Below, one piece after another: positions 1-7,579 of a stretch of DNA of 64,000 nt. The DNA lies in the NCBI RefSeq assembly GCF_011766325.1, contig NZ_BLLG01000006.1, positions 124,001 to 188,000 of the forward strand, in the 5' to 3' direction. This stretch comes from Streptomyces pacificus (GTDB lineage: Bacteria > Actinomycetota > Actinomycetes > Streptomycetales > Streptomycetaceae). Under the pieces are notes generated by a model. It was not told where the DNA came from, searched no databases, and saw only the letters and a list, made by a program, of their open reading frames with translations. The first letter of the stretch is position 1; the number at the start of each line of letters is the position of its first letter. The translations under genes were made by a program, and so were the position numbers.

Positions 1-2
1 GC

Positions 3-1049
3 GACGACATCGTCCGCCGGGGCGGTGTCTCCGAGCAGGACGCCGCCGCGGTGGAACGCGCGGAGGCCGCCGAACTCACCAGGCGGGCGCAGCGGTTCCG
101 GGCCGGCCGGCCGCGCGTCTGCGTCGAGGGCCGGACCGTGGTCGTCGTCGACGACGGGATCGCCACCGGGGCCACGGCAGCGGCGGCCTGCGAGGTCGTC
201 CGGGCGCAGGGGGCCGCCAGGGTCGTGCTCGCCGTGCCCGTCGCACCGCCGGACGCCGTCGCCCGGCTGCGTACCCTGGCGGACGAGGTGGTGTGCCTGT
301 CCGCGCCGCGGCTGTTCTCGGCGGTCGGGCAGTGGTACCGGGACTTCTCACAGACCCCGGACGAGGAGGTCGTCGCGCTGCTGGCCCGGCCGGCCGCCGG
401 CTCCCGGGAAGCCGGCGCGTCCGAGGACGTCGAGGTGGAGGCGGGCCGGGTGCGGCTCACCGGAGAACTGGCACTGCCGGGGGACACCGCCGCGGTGGTG
501 ATGTTCGCCCACGGGTCCGGGAGCAGTCGGCGCAGCCCGCGGAACCGGGCGGTGGCGACGGCCCTGAACGCGGCCGGTCTCGGCACCCTGCTGTTCGACC
601 TGCTCACCGAGCGGGAGGCCGCCGACCGCCGCAACGTGTTCGACATCGAGGCCCTGGCGGACCGGCTCACGGGGGCCACCCGCTGGCTGCGGACCCGCAC
701 TCCCGGACCCGTCGGCTACTTCGGTGCGTCCACCGGCGCCGCAGCGGCGCTCTGGGCGGCGGCGGGCGCCGGTCCGGAGGTCGCCGCCGTCGTCTCGCGC
801 GGGGGCCGTCCCGACCTGGCCGGAGCCCGGCTGCCCGGTGTGCACGCCCCGACGCTGTTGATCGTCGGAGGCCGTGACACGACCGTTCTCGACCTCAACC
901 GCCAGGCGGAGTCGGCGTTGCGCTGCGCGTGCAGACTGGCCGTCGTCCCGGGGGCGACGCATCTCTTCGAGGAACCGGGAGCGCTCGAGGAGGTCTCGGC
1001 CCTGGCCCGCGACTGGTTCACGCTCCATCTGACACCGCACCAGCCATAG
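3..1049 (+). CDS. phosphoribosyltransferase / alpha-beta hydrolase fusion (5' truncated by window)
   Basis: The reading frame is open from base 3 and a natural start is not visible, so the N-terminus lies outside the window. The first part carries the PRPP-loop signature of type I phosphoribosyltransferases (VVVVDDGIATGATA), followed by the usual hydrophobic stretch. The second part is a dienelactone-hydrolase-like alpha/beta hydrolase: a GASTG nucleophile elbow, an Asp in VGGRD and a His in PGATHLFEEP complete a plausible triad. PRT-hydrolase fusions of this layout are common in actinobacteria and are usually annotated only generically; the substrate is unknown. A GTG at 51 could start a shorter product but would discard conserved PRT sequence. 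It converges on the VKOR gene. Confidence 0.85.
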   Translation, partial: DDIVRRGGVSEQDAAAVERAEAAELTRRAQRFRAGRPRVCVEGRTVVVVDDGIATGATAAAACEVVRAQGAARVVLAVPVAPPDAVARLRTLADEVVCLSAPRLFSAVGQWYRDFSQTPDEEVVALLARPAAGSREAGASEDVEVEAGRVRLTGELALPGDTAAVVMFAHGSGSSRRSPRNRAVATALNAAGLGTLLFDLLTEREAADRRNVFDIEALADRLTGATRWLRTRTPGPVGYFGASTGAAAALWAAAGAGPEVAAVVSRGGRPDLAGARLPGVHAPTLLIVGGRDTTVLDLNRQAESALRCACRLAVVPGATHLFEEPGALEEVSALARDWFTLHLTPHQP

Positions 1050-1094
1050 GGCCCCGGCGCGCGGACGTGCCCCTGGCCGAGAGGGCCCGGCCGC

Positions 1095-1141
1095 CCCGGT
1101 GGTCCGGCTGACGGCCTGCCGCCCGGAGCCGGACCACCGGG
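1095..1141. terminator. bidirectional hairpin between convergent genes
   Basis: Perfect 15-bp arms at 1095-1109 and 1127-1141 with a 17-nt loop, between the convergent PRT/hydrolase and VKOR genes. A 17-18 bp direct repeat containing GGGGGCGGTCAACCGG follows at 1138-1172. No T-tract is seen, as is usual in Streptomyces. Confidence 0.6.
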
Positions 1142-1268
1142 GGCGGTCAACCGGACCGGGGGCGGTCAACCGGAGCTGACCGGCCGGCCGGAGCCGGCCG
1201 CCGCCTTCGGCCGCGGGCCGGGCTCCAGCCCGCCCCTGCCGGTCGGCGGGGACCGGCACCCGGAGGCC

Positions 1269-1910
1269 TCAGCCGGTCCAGAAGTCCCACCATCGCGTCA
1301 GCACGAGCATGCCGATGATGCCGGTCCAGACGACCGGCGGCAGCCAGCCGAACTCCCTCAGCCCCGCCCTCAGCGGGGCCGGCGCCGGCAGCATCCGGTG
1401 CTTGACGGTGTGCCGGGTCACCCGGCAGAACAGGACGATCGTGGCGACCCACGCGAGACAGCACCACAGGCACAGCGCGCCGATCCGGTACAGCGACTGG
1501 ACCTGCAGCCAGGTGCAGAAGGCGACCCCGAAAAGAGCCCCCCCGTTGAGCGCGAGCCAGAACCAGCGCCGGTACCGGGCCCCCGCCAGCAGCCCGGCGC
1601 CGACCGCGGTCACCACGGCGTACGAGACGAGCCCCAGCATCGGGTTCGGGAAGCCGAAGACGGCCGCCTGCTCGCTCTCCATGATGCTCCCGCACGACAC
1701 CACGGGGTTGAGGCTGCATCCCGGGGTGAAGCCCGGATCCGCCAGCAACCGGAACTTGTCGAGCGTGATGACCCAGGAGGCGAGCAGTCCGGCCGCTCCG
1801 GTGAGCACGAGCGTCAGGGCGAAGGCGCGGCTCCCGCCCACCTCGGCCGGTGGAGCGGCGTGCGATGCCGTCACGGAGCGCGGGACGTGCGTCCTGGCTC
1901 GAGTCCCCAT
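1269..1910 (-). CDS. vitamin K epoxide reductase (VKOR) family membrane protein
   Basis: A 213-residue multi-spanning membrane protein. VKOR homologues reoxidise DsbA-like thiol oxidoreductases with quinone, so this protein probably supports disulfide formation outside the membrane. The active-site CLWC (Cys147, Cys150, with an extra Cys151) lies at a helix end, and the paired loop cysteines Cys65 and Cys73 sit in the GCSLNPVVSCG segment; this is the four-Cys VKOR arrangement. About four or five hydrophobic helices can be seen. I chose the ATG at 1910 because a GAGGAAG sequence lies about 12 nt upstream; the frame stays open further upstream but that part is not VKOR-like. No thioredoxin domain is fused and no DsbA partner lies next to it. 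Confidence 0.88.
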   Translation of the reverse strand: MGTRARTHVPRSVTASHAAPPAEVGGSRAFALTLVLTGAAGLLASWVITLDKFRLLADPGFTPGCSLNPVVSCGSIMESEQAAVFGFPNPMLGLVSYAVVTAVGAGLLAGARYRRWFWLALNGGALFGVAFCTWLQVQSLYRIGALCLWCCLAWVATIVLFCRVTRHTVKHRMLPAPAPLRAGLREFGWLPPVVWTGIIGMLVLTRWWDFWTG

Positions 1911-2307
1911 GTCTGTCCCGACTTCCTCTGCGGATGCGAATGGTCCCGGCCGGCTTCGTCGGACGGCGTCCGGCCGCATCGGCTCCAACCGGTCTCGTCG
2001 GATTCCACCGGGTTCCGTCCGGCCGATTCCCCGGATCTTCGCCACCTGGGCCGATGCGCACACGCAGTAACCACCGCCCGCTCGGCACGACGGATCGTCA
2101 GATCCGGACTAACGTCGCCGGTGTCCTGAAAACCCCTGCCGAGGAGTTCACCGTGAAGCCGACGCTTCCTCATCCGGCGGCGCCGACCGCCACCGTGAGG
2201 GATGGAATACGACGCAGGCTCGCCGGGACTGCCCGGGGGGACGCGCACCATGCGCCCTCCCGCCCGGCGAGCGCAATCCGGCAGCCCTGACCAGCAAGGT
2301 GTGAACC
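1911..2307. other. intergenic region upstream of VKOR
   Basis: About 400 bp that should hold the VKOR promoter. Long open frames here look like GC-rich shadow frames. No recognised gene or RNA was found. Confidence 0.4.
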
Positions 2308-2345
2308 AGGCCCGGCCGGCGGTCGTACCGCCGTCAGCCGGGCCT
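2308..2345 (-). terminator. hairpin downstream of DUF5949-type gene
   Basis: Imperfect hairpin: AGGCCCGGC pairs with GCCGGGCCT and an inner GGCGGT/ACCGCC stem follows, with small bulges. It lies about 20 bp past the stop codon of the minus-strand gene ending at 2365. Confidence 0.45.
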
Positions 2346-2364
2346 CTTGCTGCCCGGCGGCCAC

Positions 2365-2880
2365 TCAGCCGCGCAGCTGACGGACCGGCAGCAGGCAGTG
2401 TGCCGACGTCGAGAGCACCGCCTCGTCGCCGACGAACCGCCGCAGCTGGTCCTCCGTGACCGGGACCCCGGGCGCGGCGTCCGGCCACGGCCGCGTCGCG
2501 AAGATGAAGTACACATGGCTTCGCTCCCGGACGGCAGCCAGCCACTGGGGCGGCACCGCGCACTGCACGGTGAGATGAGGCATCGTGAGGACGGCCTGGC
2601 CCGCCTCCACCAGCAGCGTGACGGGAAGCCCGGCGGATTCGGCGGCATCGACGCATTCCGCCCCGACCGGCAGACCCACGGTGTCCAGCAGCTCCCGGGC
2701 GGCGGCCTCGGTCCCCTCGGGTCCGCCGTCGCCGTCGCCGAGCGCATAGGCCAGCAGGAAGGGCATGTCGCGCTCGTCGTCGGGGTGCTCACCGCTCCAG
2801 GCGATGACGACGAGGGTGCCCAGTCGGGCCGGGCGGATGGCGCGTACCGCGCTGGAGGTGGAGGTCACTCTCCGGACCAT
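2365..2880 (-). CDS. DUF5949-type hypothetical protein
   Basis: A 171-residue soluble protein with no signal peptide or membrane helix. It resembles, from memory, the streptomycete-restricted DUF5949 family, with the opening pattern RPARLGTLVVIAWSGEHPD, a central PVTLLVEAGQAV strand and the ending HCLLPVRQLRG. Function unknown; no catalytic motif is apparent. The ATG at 2880 gives the expected family length. An in-frame GTG 12 nt further in is an alternative start, and neither has a strong ribosome-binding site. Confidence 0.75.
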   Translation of the reverse strand: MVRRVTSTSSAVRAIRPARLGTLVVIAWSGEHPDDERDMPFLLAYALGDGDGGPEGTEAAARELLDTVGLPVGAECVDAAESAGLPVTLLVEAGQAVLTMPHLTVQCAVPPQWLAAVRERSHVYFIFATRPWPDAAPGVPVTEDQLRRFVGDEAVLSTSAHCLLPVRQLRG

Positions 2881-3127
2881 AGCGACTACGGGGAGCCATC
2901 CGGGCGCCCTTGTCACACGGGCGGGGGAGCCCTGCGCCCGATTAGCCCGAAGGGGGCACTCTCGCTCATCCGTGCGGGGGCCCGGCCCAGCCGGTGACCC
3001 ACCAGGACTGCCGGAGGCGCTGGCGCTGACGCAGGCGGAACGGGCGGAACATACAGGGGAGTCGGGGAAGCCGGAGCGGGCAGGACACATCAAAACAGGA
3101 AGCCCGGCGCGGCAGGCGGCCCGGCAG
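2881..3127. other. intergenic region
   Basis: GC-rich spacer between the DUF5949-type gene and the terminator of the small secreted-protein gene. No supported gene, RNA or repeat was seen. Confidence 0.4.
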
Positions 3128-3165
3128 CCCGCGGGCCCGGCGGATGCAGCCGCCGGGCCTGCGGG
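3128..3165 (-). terminator. hairpin downstream of small secreted protein
   Basis: Arms at 3128-3143 and 3150-3165 (16 bp, one mismatch) around a 6-nt loop, 18 bp after the stop codon of the minus-strand gene at 3184. Confidence 0.65.
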
Positions 3166-3183
3166 GGCGTGCGGGTACGCCGC

Positions 3184-3471
3184 TCAGGAACCCAGCGGGA
3201 GGCCGCCGAGCAGCTGCTGCGGGACCCCTGCCTTGTTCTTGTTCAGCCCGTCGGTGGTGTTCTTGACCGCGTGCAGCAGCGAGCCGTCCTGCTCCGTGTC
3301 GAGCGTCTTGTTCGCGATGGGCTCGACCGCGCTCGCGGTCTCGCTCGCCACGGTGCCCAGCCCGCCGTTCAGGCTGGTCGGAGCGAGCCCGGAAGCGGCG
3401 AAAGCCGGGGCCGAGGCACCCGCGGCCACCAGCGAGCCGGCGACGACGGCGGCGACCTTCATGGGCTTCAT
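3184..3471 (-). CDS. small secreted protein of unknown function
   Basis: 95 residues. The N-terminus MKPMKVAAVVAGSLVAAGAS followed by APAFA is a clear Sec signal peptide with a probable cleavage after AFA. The mature part is small, has no cysteine, is rich in Gly, Leu, Asn and Thr, and ends QQLLGGLPLGS. It lacks the chaplin SPGVLSGN/NVCGN pattern and so is not a chaplin. The start at 3471 is supported by an AGGAGAG ribosome-binding site. It sits at the edge of the chaplin cluster in the same orientation, so a cell-surface role is plausible but unproven. Confidence 0.8.
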   Translation of the reverse strand: MKPMKVAAVVAGSLVAAGASAPAFAASGLAPTSLNGGLGTVASETASAVEPIANKTLDTEQDGSLLHAVKNTTDGLNKNKAGVPQQLLGGLPLGS

Positions 3472-3607
3472 CAGTGAATCTCTCCTTCGGCGACGCATGT
3501 CGCGTGCACAGGTGACGGAATGCTCAGGTACATGGCGGATGCCCGGCACGCCCTCTCGTACCGACCCGGGCGGTCCTGCCGTGCTGTTCCGCACGGCTAT
3601 ATGTTCT

Positions 3608-3622
3608 GTAACGATCCGTCAC
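3608..3622 (-). promoter_or_regulatory. GTNAC tandem motif, possible MtrA-type site
   Basis: On the minus strand GTGACGGATCGTTAC precedes an AT-rich CATATAG upstream of the small secreted protein. The two GTNAC elements repeat with a 10-bp period, as in reported MtrA boxes; the match is from memory. A small GCCGTGC/GCACGGC hairpin follows. Confidence 0.3.
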
Positions 3623-3789
3623 CCGGCCGGAAACTCGGAAGGCCGGGGATTCCTCCGGCCCCACCCGAATGAAGTCCCCGTTCGGATTCTGCTGCCGGAT
3701 CGCTTCGCGAGCGCCGGTGGAAACCGTTCGATCGGTCCCGTCCCGGAGGCGGCCCGGCCCGGGAACCGGGCCGGGCCCACCACGAGGGC

Positions 3790-3840
3790 CGGCATGAACG
3801 ACGGCATGAACGACGGCATAAACGACGGTATGAACGGCGT
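3790..3840 (+). repeat. 12-bp direct repeat
   Basis: About four copies of a 12-bp unit close to GGCATGAACGAC (one reads GGCATAAACGAC). It is intergenic between the small secreted protein and the first chaplin, and no coding role is apparent. Confidence 0.7.
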
Positions 3841-3873
3841 GACCAGCCGACCGTGTTGACTGACCGCGCAAAA

Positions 3874-3909
3874 GGGCCGTCCTCCCCACCGCGGTGGGGA
3901 GGACGGCCC
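3874..3909 (-). terminator. intrinsic terminator of first short chaplin
   Basis: A perfect 36-bp palindrome (18-bp arms), followed on the minus strand by TTTTGCGC. It lies 27 bp past the chaplin stop codon. This is one of the few hairpins in the window with a real T-run. Confidence 0.85.
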
Positions 3910-3935
3910 GGGACGCCTGTGCGGGCGGTCAGTGG

Positions 3936-4175
3936 TCAGTCGTTGACGCAGATGTTGCCGAACGCCGGGTTCAGCAGGCCGATGACGTTCACGGTGTTGC
4001 CGCAGACGTTCACCGGAACGTGGATCGGCACCTGGGCCACGTTGCCGGAGAGCACGCCCGGCGAGTTCGCCGCCACGGCCTCCGCACCGCTGTCGGCGGC
4101 GGCGATGCCGGTGGAACCCGCGACAGCGGCGGCGGCGAGGGTGGACAGGACGAAAGCCTTCGCGGTACGCGACAT
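3936..4175 (-). CDS. short chaplin
   Basis: 79 residues: a signal peptide (MSRTAKAFVLSTLAAAAVAG, then a site near GIAAA) followed by one chaplin domain with SPGVLSGN, QVPIHVPVNVCGNTVN and LLNPAFGNICVN. The two cysteines typical of chaplins are present. Short chaplins are secreted, assemble into amyloid-like fibrils and make aerial hyphae hydrophobic. I chose the ATG at 4175 because AAGGAG lies correctly upstream; an in-frame ATG further out would disturb the signal peptide. It lies in tandem with a second short chaplin and has its own terminator and a possible sigma-BldN-type promoter. Confidence 0.95.
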   Translation of the reverse strand: MSRTAKAFVLSTLAAAAVAGSTGIAAADSGAEAVAANSPGVLSGNVAQVPIHVPVNVCGNTVNVIGLLNPAFGNICVND

Positions 4176-4236
4176 GGAGAAGCACTCCTTGGTCAAGGTG
4201 TTTCAGTGGCCGTGCGTGACTGCTCGGTCCGATGGT

Positions 4237-4265
4237 TCAACGGCAGCGAGGTCTGCCGGGTTGTG
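4237..4265 (-). promoter_or_regulatory. putative sigma-BldN-type promoter of first short chaplin
   Basis: On the minus strand CACAAC (4260-4265), 17 bp, then CGTTGA (4237-4242). The -10 box is identical to the sigma-BldN consensus as I recall it (CGTAAC-N16-CGTTGA). The predicted leader is about 55 nt. Confidence 0.5.
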
Positions 4266-4305
4266 CGGCCGAAGGAGTGAACAACCGCTCGGTCCGCAGG
4301 GGTGC

Positions 4306-4337
4306 GGGCGTCCGGCGGCATATGCCGCCGGACGCCC
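4306..4337 (-). terminator. terminator of second short chaplin
   Basis: A perfect 32-bp palindrome (16-bp arms, centred on CATATG), 7 bp beyond the stop codon of the minus-strand chaplin. Confidence 0.75.
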
Positions 4338-4344
4338 CGGTGTG

Positions 4345-4587
4345 TCAGAGGTTGGCGCAGGTGTTGCCGAACGCCGGGTTCAGCAGGGCGACGACGTTGA
4401 CGGTGTTGCCGCAGACGTTCACCGGAACGTGGACCGGAACCTGGACCACGTTGCCGGAGGCGACACCGGGCGAGCCCACGGCGGCGCCCGTCGCCCCGCT
4501 GTCCGCGACGGCCGCGCCCGCACCACCCATGACCAGGGCGACACCCGTGCCCGCAAACGCCACCGACTTCGCGATTCGCTTCATCAT
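4345..4587 (-). CDS. short chaplin
   Basis: 80 residues: a basic start (MMKRIAK), a hydrophobic signal core ending near GAAVADS, then a single chaplin domain with SPGVASGN, QVPVHVPVNVCGNTVN and LLNPAFGNTCANL. Both conserved cysteines are present. It is a paralogue of the neighbouring short chaplin. Two adjacent ATG codons (4587 and 4584) share an AAGGAAAT ribosome-binding site. It is expected to be secreted and to assemble on aerial hyphae. Which named chaplin it matches cannot be decided from this sequence alone. Confidence 0.95.
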   Translation of the reverse strand: MMKRIAKSVAFAGTGVALVMGGAGAAVADSGATGAAVGSPGVASGNVVQVPVHVPVNVCGNTVNVVALLNPAFGNTCANL

Positions 4588-4625
4588 TGATTTCCTTCCA
4601 GGGATTTACCGATGCGGTGCAAGCA

Positions 4626-4654
4626 TCAACGAGGACACCCGAAGTCCGGACACG
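4626..4654 (-). promoter_or_regulatory. putative sigma-BldN-type promoter of second short chaplin
   Basis: On the minus strand CGTGTC (4649-4654), 17 bp, then CGTTGA (4626-4631), giving a leader of about 32 nt. Same architecture as at the neighbouring chaplin. Confidence 0.5.
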
Positions 4655-5039
4655 CATGGAGACCAAAAGGATTAACCCGGGCTTTGACCCCGCCTCCTCG
4701 GACACGGGGAGACCGGTCCGGCACCGGAGGGAAACGGGGCTGCTGCCGCGCACACCGGCTCCGCCAGGAGCGCACCAAGCCTCCTCTTCTCTCCCCCGGG
4801 GCCGCCCATATGAACAGCATGGACACGAGTCGGAATCGGCCCTCCTCGCAGCATGCTGCGTTCCGGCAGCGGCCGGATCGCCTTCCGGGCGCCGCATGCA
4901 CACGGGTTCCCACCCGGCGTCCGGGCCGGATGGCCGCCGGGCCGGGATCCGGCACCGTCGCGCGCGCCCACCGTCCGGCCACGGCCGACCCGCCGTGCCC
5001 GGCATCGTCCGGCATCGTCCGGCGGGCCGGCTGCGGAGT

Positions 5040-5465
5040 GGCCGGGCTCGTTGCGGATCTGGTGGCGCGTCGGTCAGGCGCTGCTACCCCGATGGCGGTG
5101 GTGTGCCCGGGCTGCGGGATGCCCGGGGAGGCCGTCCGCGGGCTCGGCGCGGAGGCCCACCGACGGCGGGCGAGGAAGGCGGCACCCCGCTGCTGGGCTG
5201 GGAGATGAGCCGGCACGCCGGCACCGTGGCGGCCATCAGCACCCTCGTGGTGCACGCTCACGGTCGTGGGGCAGGGCTGGTCCCCGGGCTCGCGCTGCGC
5301 GGCCGACGGCTGCCCGTCATCTTCGGTCCGCACCTCTGGTCCTTCGAGGCGGTGGGCCGTCTCCTCGCCGGTCCGGCCCGCAACGGGGAGCGGTACGGGC
5401 CCGCTGGGCGGCCCGCATCGTCTGCGTCAGTGAGACGGAGCTGCTGAAGGGGGTGGCGGCCGGTG
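5040..5465 (+). pseudogene. decayed glycosyltransferase (GT4-like) remnant
   Basis: Three pieces in three different frames line up with the N-terminal domain of a group 1 glycosyltransferase. About 5040-5160 encodes VADLVAR then MAVVCPGCGMPGEAVRGLG. About 5230-5390 encodes VVHAHGRGAGLVPGLALRG and LWSFEAVGRLLAG, and the GERY at its end gives way to the third frame. About 5390-5455 encodes RARWAARIVCVSETELLKGV. VVHAHG, the LWS stretch and RIVCVSETE are familiar landmarks of this family; the last precedes the inter-domain region. No C-terminal UDP-binding domain is seen and there is no usable start. The frameshifts show it is not functional. It lies between a short chaplin and the long chaplin, on the opposite strand. 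Confidence 0.65.
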
Positions 5466-5760
5466 TCGGGGCACGGGGGTCGTCTCCCCCAAGGGGCGGA
5501 CACCGAGCGGTCCCGGGCCGCCGGCCGAGGGCGCGCGGCGGGGTCTTCCGCCCCTTGCCGCCGATCTGGCCGGGTCCGCACCGCTTGCGGTGTGCCCGGG
5601 GCGGCTGTGCCGCCGGAGGCGGCAGGACATGACCCCGACGGACGCCCGTCCGCAGCGGACATCCACCGCTTTCCGGCTCCGTCGGCTCCGTCGGCGGGCC
5701 CGGGACGCGCGGCGTCCCGGGCCCGGCGCGCACCGCCGCTCGGACACGGCCTGGAGACGC

Positions 5761-5801
5761 CCCGGCCGGGAGAGCCCGATGAGGGGACTCTCCCGGCCGG
5801 G
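5761..5801 (-). terminator. terminator of long chaplin
   Basis: Perfect 14-bp arms CCCGGCCGGGAGAG (5761-5774) and its complement (5788-5801) around a 13-nt loop, 23 bp beyond the long-chaplin stop codon. Confidence 0.75.
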
Positions 5802-5824
5802 GCCCACACGGGAAGCGCGGACGC

Positions 5825-6595
5825 TCAGCGACGCGCGGCAGCGGTCCCGCGGCGGTACAGCAGGGCTCCGCCGGCCAGCAGGCCGACCGCGGCCGCACCG
5901 GCCGCCAGCGTGCCGGCGTTGCCGCCGGTCTCGGCCAGCTGGTCCGTGGTCGAGGAGTCGGCGACCCGGTCGTCGTCGGGGGTGTCCACCACCGGGACCG
6001 GGATCTCCGGAGCCTCGGGCACCTCGGGAACCTCGGTCACGGGGGTCTCCGGCGTCTCGGGGATCTCCGGAACCTCCGGAATCTCCGGGACCTCGGGGAC
6101 CTCGGGCGTCACCGGCGTCTCGGGGGTGACCGGCGTCTCGGGGGTCTCGGGTGTCACCGTCATCGCACCCGGCCCGTTGACGCAGGTGTTGCCGAAGGTC
6201 GGGTTCAGGGCGCTGATGACGTCGGCGGTGTTACCGCAGGCGTTGACGGGGACGTCCACGGGCGCCTGGACGTTGTTGCCGGAGGCGACGCCCGGGGAGC
6301 CGACCGCGGTGCCCTCCGCGGACGCGCCACCGGATGCCCCGGTGCCACCGCCGGAGATGTTGGCGCAGGTGTTGCCGAACGCCGGGTTGAGTACCCCGAC
6401 GACGTTCACCGAGTTGCCGCAGGCGTTGACCGGTACGTGCACGGGCGCCTGGACGTTGTTGCCGGACAGCACGCCGGGCGAGTTCGCGGCCTCGGCGTCG
6501 GCCTGGGAGTCGGCGCTGGCGTACACACTGGTCAAGGACAGAATCCCGGTGGCCGCAGCGGCCGTCAGAATTCCCTTGCTGATGACCTGTCGCAT
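5825..6595 (-). CDS. long chaplin with two chaplin domains and LAETG sorting signal
   Basis: 256 residues. A signal peptide (about residues 1-29) precedes two chaplin domains (about 30-80 and 90-140), each with a SPGV(L/A)SGNN, PVNACGN and LNPxFGNTC pattern. They are followed by a Pro-Glu-Thr-Val stalk of PEVPEIPE/PETPVTPE units and then a cell-wall sorting signal: LAETG, a hydrophobic helix and the basic tail RRGTAAARR. LAxTG is the class E sortase motif. Such long chaplins are covalently attached to peptidoglycan and are thought to anchor the short chaplins. GGGAAGAA upstream supports the ATG at 6595. By position next to a short-chaplin relic and the rodlins it may correspond to S. coelicolor chpA, which is an inference from remembered gene order. 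Confidence 0.95.
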   Translation of the reverse strand: MRQVISKGILTAAAATGILSLTSVYASADSQADAEAANSPGVLSGNNVQAPVHVPVNACGNSVNVVGVLNPAFGNTCANISGGGTGASGGASAEGTAVGSPGVASGNNVQAPVDVPVNACGNTADVISALNPTFGNTCVNGPGAMTVTPETPETPVTPETPVTPEVPEVPEIPEVPEIPETPETPVTEVPEVPEAPEIPVPVVDTPDDDRVADSSTTDQLAETGGNAGTLAAGAAAVGLLAGGALLYRRGTAAARR

Positions 6596-6705
6596 GTTGT
6601 TGTTCTTCCCGCTTTCGCTTCGCGAGCCGATCCCGGAGCGGTACCGCAGGCCACGCCCCGGACCGGCGGAAAACGACCCTTCAGGACTGTGTGCGAGGAC
6701 TGGGT

Positions 6706-6938
6706 TCAGCCGTTCACACAGAGGTTGCCGAACGCAGGGTGCAGCACGGCAATGAGATTGACGGAATGACCGCAGGTATTCATCGGAGCATGCACGGGAA
6801 TCCGGATGGTGTTCCCGGAGAGCACTCCCGGCGAGGTGGCCGCGCCACCGGTCGCGCCGGATTCCGCAACAGCGGATGAGGCCGTCCTACGGCCATCAGC
6901 GGTCCCGTCGGCACCGTCGTGGTCTTTCCGGACTTCAT
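6706..6938 (-). pseudogene. frameshifted short chaplin
   Basis: The C-terminal chaplin domain is readable (SPGVLSGN, then CGHSVN, then LHPAFGNLCVNG), but no signal peptide lies in the same frame. The better N-terminus, MKSGKTTTVPTGPLMAVG, starts at the ATG at 6938 in another frame, so one frameshift near the MAVG segment separates export signal from domain. Normally conserved positions are also altered: CGN to CGH, LNP to LHP and PVN to PMN. Both signs suggest decay. It lies between the long chaplin and a rodlin, where S. coelicolor has chpD if I recall correctly. A sequencing error could explain the shift but not the substitutions. Confidence 0.7.
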
Positions 6939-7130
6939 CGGGCCCCCGTTCCGGTCGACGGCCCGGGGACTGGCTCGAAGTGCCCTGGCATGCCATGGCG
7001 TGCCAGGAAGTGACACGTGGTGACGTGTGGTGACGTGCCGAACGCGGCACCTACCGCGACACCTCGCCGGCGAGCCGCACCGACCGCGGGAACCCCTCCG
7101 CCGCCCGAAACTCCGGGCGATGCACTCGGA

Positions 7131-7164
7131 CGCATGCCGGCCCGGAGATCCGGGCCGGCGTGCG
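7131..7164 (-). terminator. rodlin terminator
   Basis: Arms at 7131-7146 and 7149-7164 (16 bp with one mismatched pair), immediately downstream of the minus-strand rodlin stop codon at 7169. Confidence 0.75.
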
Positions 7165-7168
7165 GGGG

Positions 7169-7579
7169 TCAGCCGTTGCCCAGACCGTTGCCCGAGAGCA
7201 CCGGGATGTCGCTGAGGATGTGCGACAGCGGCTCGTCGCCCTTGGCCTGGGTCGAGTTCTCGACACACTGCTGGTTCTGCGGGTTCGACAGCACGTTGAC
7301 GTCCTGCACGGCCACCGGCACGAGACCGACGAGCGACCCCGCGTTGGCCTTGGCGGGCAGACCGATGCAGGGCTTGTTCAGCGAGCCCTGGACGAGTGAC
7401 ATCTGCGGGCTCATGTTGCCATAGGTGGCGGAGTTGCCGAAGACCTGGGAGGCACCGACACCACTGGCGGACGTCGTACCGGTGTCGTCGCCGATGGCCA
7501 GGGCCTGGGGGGCGGCGGCGGCCGAGACACCGATTACGGAGGCCGTGACCGCAGCCGCAGCCATAACCTTCTTGATCAT
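7169..7579 (-). CDS. rdlA: rodlin (RdlA-like)
   Basis: 136 residues. The signal peptide [20 protein letters not shown] ends near PQALA. The mature domain carries [50 protein letters not shown] and a C-terminal [14 protein letters not shown]. Two cysteines are conserved with the other two rodlins here. Rodlins organise chaplin fibrils into paired rodlets on aerial hyphae and spores. The ATG at 7579 gives a proper signal peptide. It is divergent from a near-identical rodlin at 7920, the classic rdlAB arrangement; which copy is A or B is arbitrary here. Confidence 0.95.
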   Translation of the reverse strand: MIKKVMAAAAVTASVIGVSAAAAPQALAIGDDTGTTSASGVGASQVFGNSATYGNMSPQMSLVQGSLNKPCIGLPAKANAGSLVGLVPVAVQDVNVLSNPQNQQCVENSTQAKGDEPLSHILSDIPVLSGNGLGNG

